Positions 59,142 through 64,000 of a stretch of DNA of 64,000 nt are shown in pieces. Location: assembly GCF_036178845.1 (NCBI RefSeq), contig NZ_CP108070.1, positions 6,510,001 through 6,574,000 of the forward strand, in the 5' to 3' direction. The notes beneath the pieces were generated by a model. It had not been told where the DNA came from, ran no database searches, and saw only the letters and a program-made list of their open reading frames with translations. Both the position numbers and the translations under genes were made by a program. Every line of letters starts with the position of its first letter. Position 1 is the first letter of the stretch. This DNA is from Streptomyces sp. NBC_00271. Its GTDB lineage: Bacteria > Actinomycetota > Actinomycetes > Streptomycetales > Streptomycetaceae.

Positions 59142-59960
59142 ATGACTGTTGTCCAGGCCGCCACCGGCACCGACTGGTTGCGGGTGTTCGCCGTCCGTCC
59201 GGCCGCCAGGCTGCGGCTGTTCTGTTTCCCGCACGCGGGCGGCGCGGCCAGCACCTTTCGCGAGCTGGCCCGGCTCGCTCCGCCGGACATCGAGCTGGTG
59301 GCCGTTCAGTACCCAGGCCGCCAGGACCGCTACGGCGAACCGCTCGCCGAGACCCTCGAAGAGCTCGCCGCAGGTGTCACCGAGGCCATCAGGCCGCGTC
59401 TGGACAAGCCCGCCGCGTTCTTCGGCCACAGCATGGGCGGCACCGTCGCGTTCGAGACCGCGCGCCGGCTGCGCGCCACCCACCCGGGTGCCCCCACCCG
59501 GCTGTTCGTCTCCGCCCGCAAGGCCCCGCACATCGACATCAGCCGCGCCGTGAGCTTCAGCGGCGACGCCGATGCCATGGAGTACGTACGCGCCCTCGGC
59601 GGCGCCGGGGCCGCCCTGCTCGACAACCCCGAGCTGCGCGAGCTGACGCTGCCCGTGCTGCGCGGTGACTTCCGCCTCATCGAGAAGTACCGCTTCACCG
59701 CGGGCGCCCCGCTGACCTGCCCGGTCACCGTCGTCACCGGCGACAGCGACCGTTCCTGCACACCGGACGACGCCGCCCAGTGGGCGCGGCACACCGTGGC
59801 CGGACACGAGGTGCACACCCTGCCCGGCGGCCACTTCTACCTGGAGACGGTGGGTGAGCAACTGATGCAGCTGCTCACCGACCGGCTCGCCGCCCAACTG
59901 CCCGGGACCGTCCGCGCGACGACCGTGACCGCATCCGCCGACAGGGGGACCCGCCCGTGA
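59142..59960 (+). CDS. Type II thioesterase
   Basis: About 272 residues from ATG 59142. An alpha/beta hydrolase of the external NRPS/PKS editing type: [32 protein letters not shown], nucleophile elbow FFGHSMGG (Ser97), then [10 protein letters not shown] (Asp) and LPGGHFYLE (His). Type II thioesterases clear misprimed or stalled carrier domains. The frame extends upstream to 59040, but that part lies over the 36-bp palindrome and lacks a ribosome site. Its stop overlaps the next NRPS start by 4 bp (GTGA), tying it to the assembly line. Confidence 0.9.
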   Translation: MTVVQAATGTDWLRVFAVRPAARLRLFCFPHAGGAASTFRELARLAPPDIELVAVQYPGRQDRYGEPLAETLEELAAGVTEAIRPRLDKPAAFFGHSMGGTVAFETARRLRATHPGAPTRLFVSARKAPHIDISRAVSFSGDADAMEYVRALGGAGAALLDNPELRELTLPVLRGDFRLIEKYRFTAGAPLTCPVTVVTGDSDRSCTPDDAAQWARHTVAGHEVHTLPGGHFYLETVGEQLMQLLTDRLAAQLPGTVRATTVTASADRGTRP

Positions 59961-62900
59961 ACCGCCACCCGTCCGACCCGCCCGCTCCCGCCCTGCGGCG
60001 GCTGCCGCTGTCGGTGCCGCAGACCGGAGTCTGGTTCGCGCACGGCCTCGACCGCACCGGCTTCGCCTACAACATCGCCGAGTACTTCGACATCACGGGC
60101 GAGCTCGACCCGAAGCTGATGGAGGCCGCCTGGCACCGGCTCCTCACGGACGCCGAGACGCTACGGGTCCGCCGCGTCGTCGAGGACCCCGACGGGGGCC
60201 TCTGGCAGCTCGTCGACGACGGGCCGCTGCCCGGGCTCCCGTACTTCGACCTGCGCGCCGAACCGGAGGCGTTCGACGCCGCCCGGGCGTGGATCGACGA
60301 CGACATGGAGCGCCCGATCGACCTGGCCGAGGGCCACCTCAGCACGTTCGCGCTGTTCCGCGTCGCCGACGACCGTTTCCTCTACTACCAGCGCGTCCAC
60401 CACATCCTCATCGACGGCTTCGGAGGCTCGCTGATCTCCCGCAAGGTCGCCGACGCCTACACGGAGCTGGCGGGCACCACCGCCGTCGAGGGTGGCCTCG
60501 AACCGTTCGCCCCGCTCGCCGAGACCCTCGCCGAGGACGCCGCGTACCGCGCGGGCGAACAGGCCGGTGCCGACCGGGAGTACTGGACCGGGCGGCTCGC
60601 CGGGATGCCCGTACCCGCGCTGCTCAGCGACCACCTCTCCGGCGGCCCCGGTGCCGCGGCGGCCCCGCCCGCCGTGCGGATCCGCCGCACCAGCAGGCTG
60701 CCGCAGGAGTACGCCGACCGCCTCGCCGTGGCCGCGCGCGGCTGCCGGACCCGCTGGCCGCTGTTCGCCGTCGCCGCCACCGCCGCGTTCCTGCACCGCG
60801 TCACCGGACAGCGCGAGGTCGTCGTCGGCCTCCCGGTCACGGGCCGCGCCACCCCCGCGATCCGCCGCACTCCGCTGCTCGCCTCCAACGTGCTGCCGCT
60901 GCGCATCGAGGTCGCCCCAGGCGACTCCATGCGTGAGCTGATGCCCCGGGTCACCCGGGAGGCGCGCGGCGCGCTCAAGCACCAGCGGGCCCGCTACGAG
61001 GACCTCCGCCGCGACCTGGGCCTGACCGGCAGCGACCAGGGCCTGATGGGCCCGGTCGTCAACATCATGGCGTTCGACTACGAGCTGAGGTTCGCGGGCT
61101 GTCGCGCCGACATCCACAACCTGGGCCTCGGCCCGGTCGACGACCTGTCCGTCGCCCTCTACGACCGGGGCGACGGCACCGGCCTGCGCATCGACTTCGA
61201 CGGCAACCCCGAGCGCTACACCGACGCCGACCTGGCCGCCTGCCAGGAGTGGTTCCTGCACTTCCTGGAGGAGGTCACCGAGACACCCGACCGCTCCTTC
61301 GCCACGGTCGACCTGCTGCCGGCCGACTCCCTGGCCCAGCTCCTCGACGGCTGGAACGACACCGCGTACCCGGTGCCGGACGACAGTCTCGCCGCCCTCT
61401 TCGAGCGGCAGGCCGCCCGCACCCCCGACGCGGTCGCGATCGCCGCGGGCGAGCGGGAGATCACCTACCGGGAGCTCAACTCCCGTGCCAACGCCCTCGC
61501 CCGCCGCCTCACCGCGCTGGGCGTCGGCGCGGAGACCCCCGTCGCGATGCTCCTGGAACGCTCGCCGGACGTCGTCGTGGCGACCCTCGCCGTCGTCAAG
61601 TCCGGTGCCGCGTACGTGCCCCTGCACGCCGGGTACCCGCCGGAGCGGATGGGCTGGGTGCTCCAGGACACCGGCGCCCCGGTCCTGATCACCGACCGGG
61701 ACGACGCGGCCCTCGGCTTCGCCGCCGGCGTCACCGTCCTGCGGGTCGCCGGCACCACCGCCCACGCCGCCGATGCCGACGCCGACCCCGGCAACCTGGA
61801 CATCCCCATCGACAGCGCCCAGTTGGCGTACGTCATCTACACCTCCGGCTCGACGGGCGTGCCCAAGGGCGTCGCCGTCGCGCACCGCGACGTGGCCGCG
61901 TTCGCCGCCGACCGGCGCTGGCGGGGCGGCGCCCACGAGCGCCTGCTCATGCACTCACCGCACGCCTTCGACGCCTCCACCTACGAGATCTGGGTGCCGC
62001 TGCTCTCCGGCGGCCAGATCGTCGTCGCTCCGCCCGCCGGGCTCGACGCGCCGGGCCTGCGGGAGCTCGCCGCCCGCCACGGCCTCACCGGGGTTTTCCT
62101 GACCACCGCCCTGTTCAACCTGATCGCGGGGGAGGACCCGGCCGCCTTCGCGCCCTTGCGCACCGTCCTGACCGGTGGCGAGGCCGCTACCCCCGCCGCC
62201 ATGCGCCGGGTCCGCGAGGCCTGCCCCGAGCTCGCCCTCGCCCATGTCTACGGGCCGACCGAGACCACCACCTACGCCACCCACTTCCCGCTCGACACCG
62301 TCGACGACGTGCCGCCGATCGGTGCCGCCCTCGACAACATGCGGGCGTACGTCCTGGACAGCGGCCTGCGCCCGGTCCCGGCCGGGGTCGCGGGCGAGCT
62401 GTACCTGGCGGGCGCGGGCCTGGCGCGCGGCTATGTGCGCCGACCGGCTCTGACCGCCGAGCGGTTCGTCGCCGACCCGTTCGGGGCGCCCGGCTCGCGC
62501 ATGTACCGCACCGGTGACCTGGTGCGCTGGCGCGCCGACGGCGTACTCGCGTACGTGGGCCGCACCGACCACCAGGTGAAGGTGCGCGGCTTCCGCATCG
62601 AGCTCGGCGAGATCGAGGCCGCCCTGATGGCGCTCGACGGCGTGGCCCGGACGATCGTCCTCGTCCGCGAGGACCGCCCCGGCGCCCGCCGCCTGGTGGC
62701 GTACGTCGTCGGCGAGGACCTCCGGCCGGAGCGGCTGACCGACCAACTCGCGGGCAGGCTGCCTGAGTTCATGGTGCCCTCGGCGATCGTCGCGCTCGAC
62801 GAGCTGCCGCTGACGCCGAACGGCAAGGTCGACCGCGCGGCGCTGCCCGCCCCCGAGGCCCCCACCACAGGAGGCGGCCGGGGCCCGGCCGACGCACGTG

Positions 62901-63235
62901 AGGAGATCCTCGCGGCCGCCTTCCAGCAGGTCCTCGGCATCGCCGGGGCCGGCGTCGAGGACTCCTTCTTCGACCTGGGCGGCGACTCCATCATGGCGAT
63001 GCAGGTGGTGGCTCGGGTCCGCGAGGCCGGCTTGGTGATCAGCGCCCGCGACGTCTTCCGGCTGCGCACGGCCGCCGCGATCGCCGAGTCCGCACGGCCG
63101 GCGCCGGCTGACCCGGCCCTCTCCGACGAGCCGCTCATCGAGCTGGACGACGACGAACTGGCCGTACTGGAAGCCGGGTTCGCCGACGAGCTCGGCCTGG
63201 CTGACGCCGACCTGTCCGTGGAAGCGGGGCACTGA
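59957..63235 (+). CDS. Single-module NRPS (C-A-T) with EntF-like condensation domain
   Basis: 1092 residues from GTG 59957. The C domain (about 12-450) is of the EntF type ([30 protein letters not shown], intact HHxxxDG). These domains start chains on aryl/acyl donors or follow certain carriers. The A domain (about 475-965) has [31 protein letters not shown] and the catalytic NGKVDRAAL. The hand-read pocket D-A-Y-L-L-G-V-T-Y resembles codes for hydrophobic residues. The T domain has [14 protein letters not shown], followed by an acidic tail ([16 protein letters not shown]) that may serve as a docking segment. It may form the start of the chain with the next gene, despite lying downstream of the giant NRPS. 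Confidence 0.92.
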   Translation: MNRHPSDPPAPALRRLPLSVPQTGVWFAHGLDRTGFAYNIAEYFDITGELDPKLMEAAWHRLLTDAETLRVRRVVEDPDGGLWQLVDDGPLPGLPYFDLRAEPEAFDAARAWIDDDMERPIDLAEGHLSTFALFRVADDRFLYYQRVHHILIDGFGGSLISRKVADAYTELAGTTAVEGGLEPFAPLAETLAEDAAYRAGEQAGADREYWTGRLAGMPVPALLSDHLSGGPGAAAAPPAVRIRRTSRLPQEYADRLAVAARGCRTRWPLFAVAATAAFLHRVTGQREVVVGLPVTGRATPAIRRTPLLASNVLPLRIEVAPGDSMRELMPRVTREARGALKHQRARYEDLRRDLGLTGSDQGLMGPVVNIMAFDYELRFAGCRADIHNLGLGPVDDLSVALYDRGDGTGLRIDFDGNPERYTDADLAACQEWFLHFLEEVTETPDRSFATVDLLPADSLAQLLDGWNDTAYPVPDDSLAALFERQAARTPDAVAIAAGEREITYRELNSRANALARRLTALGVGAETPVAMLLERSPDVVVATLAVVKSGAAYVPLHAGYPPERMGWVLQDTGAPVLITDRDDAALGFAAGVTVLRVAGTTAHAADADADPGNLDIPIDSAQLAYVIYTSGSTGVPKGVAVAHRDVAAFAADRRWRGGAHERLLMHSPHAFDASTYEIWVPLLSGGQIVVAPPAGLDAPGLRELAARHGLTGVFLTTALFNLIAGEDPAAFAPLRTVLTGGEAATPAAMRRVREACPELALAHVYGPTETTTYATHFPLDTVDDVPPIGAALDNMRAYVLDSGLRPVPAGVAGELYLAGAGLARGYVRRPALTAERFVADPFGAPGSRMYRTGDLVRWRADGVLAYVGRTDHQVKVRGFRIELGEIEAALMALDGVARTIVLVREDRPGARRLVAYVVGEDLRPERLTDQLAGRLPEFMVPSAIVALDELPLTPNGKVDRAALPAPEAPTTGGGRGPADAREEILAAAFQQVLGIAGAGVEDSFFDLGGDSIMAMQVVARVREAGLVISARDVFRLRTAAAIAESARPAPADPALSDEPLIELDDDELAVLEAGFADELGLADADLSVEAGH

Positions 63236-63236
63236 C

Positions 63237-64000
63237 ATGACACCGACGACACAGAACACGGCACAGGAGACGCCCCGCGGGCAGGTCCCGGCCGTCGAGG
63301 CATCAAGATCCGCGGCCGCCGCGCGCCCCGCCCGCGCCCTTCCCGAGGGCATCGAGGAGCTGCTGCCGCTCTCCCCGCTCCAGGAGGGTTTCCTGCTCCA
63401 CGCCGCCGACGCGCGGGCCGCGGGCGCCGTGGACGTGTACGCCACTCAGATCCGGATCGACCTGCAGGGTGCGCTCGACCGGGCCGCGCTCCGCTCGGCC
63501 GCCGAGCGGCTGATCGCCCGGCACACCGCGCTGCGCGCCGCCTTCCGGCACGCGGGGCTCAAGCGTCCGGTCCAGCTGGTGCACCGACATGTGCCCCTCG
63601 CCTGGGAGGAGTTCGACCTCGACGCACTCGGCGACGACGAGCGTGAGGACGAGGCCGCCCGGCTCGCCGCGGCCCAGCGCACCCGGGGCTTCGACCTGAC
63701 GCGTCCGCCGCTGCTGCGGTTCGCGCTGCTCGGGCTCGACGCCGGGCGGCACCGGCTGGTGCTGACCGCCCACCACATCCTGTGGGACGGCTGGTCGGTG
63801 CCGTTGCTGCTGACCGAGCTGTTCACGCTGTACGCCGACGGCCCGGACGCGGCACTGCCCCCGGCCGTCCCGTACCGCTCCTTCCTCGCCTGGCAGCGTG
63901 CCCAGGACCGACCGGGCGCCGAGAAGGCCTGGGCGGCCGCGCTCGACGGGCTCGCCGAACCCACCCTGTACGCCCCGCACGCGGCCGATCTGCCGCCCGC
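63237..64000 (+). CDS. NRPS, N-terminal condensation domain (partial at window edge)
   Basis: An open frame from ATG 63237, one base after the previous stop, runs off the right edge with at least 254 residues. After a disordered Thr/Ala-rich leader, a condensation domain starts with LLPLSPLQEGFLLHA, followed by ARHTALRAAF and HHILWDGWSVPLLLTEL (intact HHxxxDG). The short spacing and the acidic tail of the preceding protein suggest a direct donor/acceptor pair. The cluster therefore continues to the right. Number and specificity of the remaining modules cannot be seen. Confidence 0.92.
   Translation, partial: MTPTTQNTAQETPRGQVPAVEASRSAAAARPARALPEGIEELLPLSPLQEGFLLHAADARAAGAVDVYATQIRIDLQGALDRAALRSAAERLIARHTALRAAFRHAGLKRPVQLVHRHVPLAWEEFDLDALGDDEREDEAARLAAAQRTRGFDLTRPPLLRFALLGLDAGRHRLVLTAHHILWDGWSVPLLLTELFTLYADGPDAALPPAVPYRSFLAWQRAQDRPGAEKAWAAALDGLAEPTLYAPHAADLPP

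Overview
The window comes from a high-GC actinomycete, almost certainly Streptomyces. It shows very high GC with strong third-position bias, GTG starts, many 4-bp stop/start overlaps, a TraB/KorSA/Spd-type integrative element, and a large nonribosomal peptide synthetase (NRPS) locus. No rRNA, complete tRNA or CRISPR array was seen.

Region 1 (1 to about 15,847) is an actinomycete integrative and conjugative element (AICE). On the minus strand one compact operon runs from 6860 down past position 1: DUF6284-like, DUF5706-like membrane, DUF2637, zinc-ribbon, coiled-coil, TraB/FtsK translocase, small membrane protein, C5-cytosine methyltransferase and a primase-polymerase cut by the window edge. 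A GntR repressor with a YdcF-like partner reads divergently from a promoter region holding three copies of one palindrome. Downstream cargo is a secreted ricin-CAP protein and a two-gene cassette (a 1070-residue STAND ATPase with 15 TPRs and a small partner). The cassette is bracketed by a 148-bp degenerate direct repeat. The element ends at a 3' fragment of tRNA-Thr(CGT), taken as attR. The integrase and the intact tRNA should lie left of the window.

Region 2 (15.85 to 20.7 kb) is scarred chromosome: an integrase relic, a relic of a VWA-type gene, then three secreted proteins separated by strong hairpin terminators.

Region 3 (20.77 to beyond 64 kb) is an NRPS gene cluster. It holds a truncated C-A protein, SbnA/SbnB-type enzymes for L-2,3-diaminopropionate, a SyrP/TauD-type hydroxylase, an MbtH-like protein, a two-module NRPS (A-T-C-A-T), and a 6774-residue six-module NRPS ending in a beta-lactamase/PBP-type thioesterase. 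These are followed by an unusual carbamoyltransferase, an MFS exporter, an operator-linked HTH-regulator/membrane-protein pair, an MMPL exporter, a DUF4097 lipoprotein, a type II thioesterase, a C-A-T NRPS and the start of another NRPS. My reading is a peptide of at least eight residues, rich in diaminopropionate or its ureido derivative and Asx-type residues, probably released as a macrocycle. The product is not identified. Highlights are five consecutive atypical condensation domains, three near-identical A-domain cores with foreign codon usage, and the in-cis PBP-type thioesterase whose motif Tyr is replaced by Lys.
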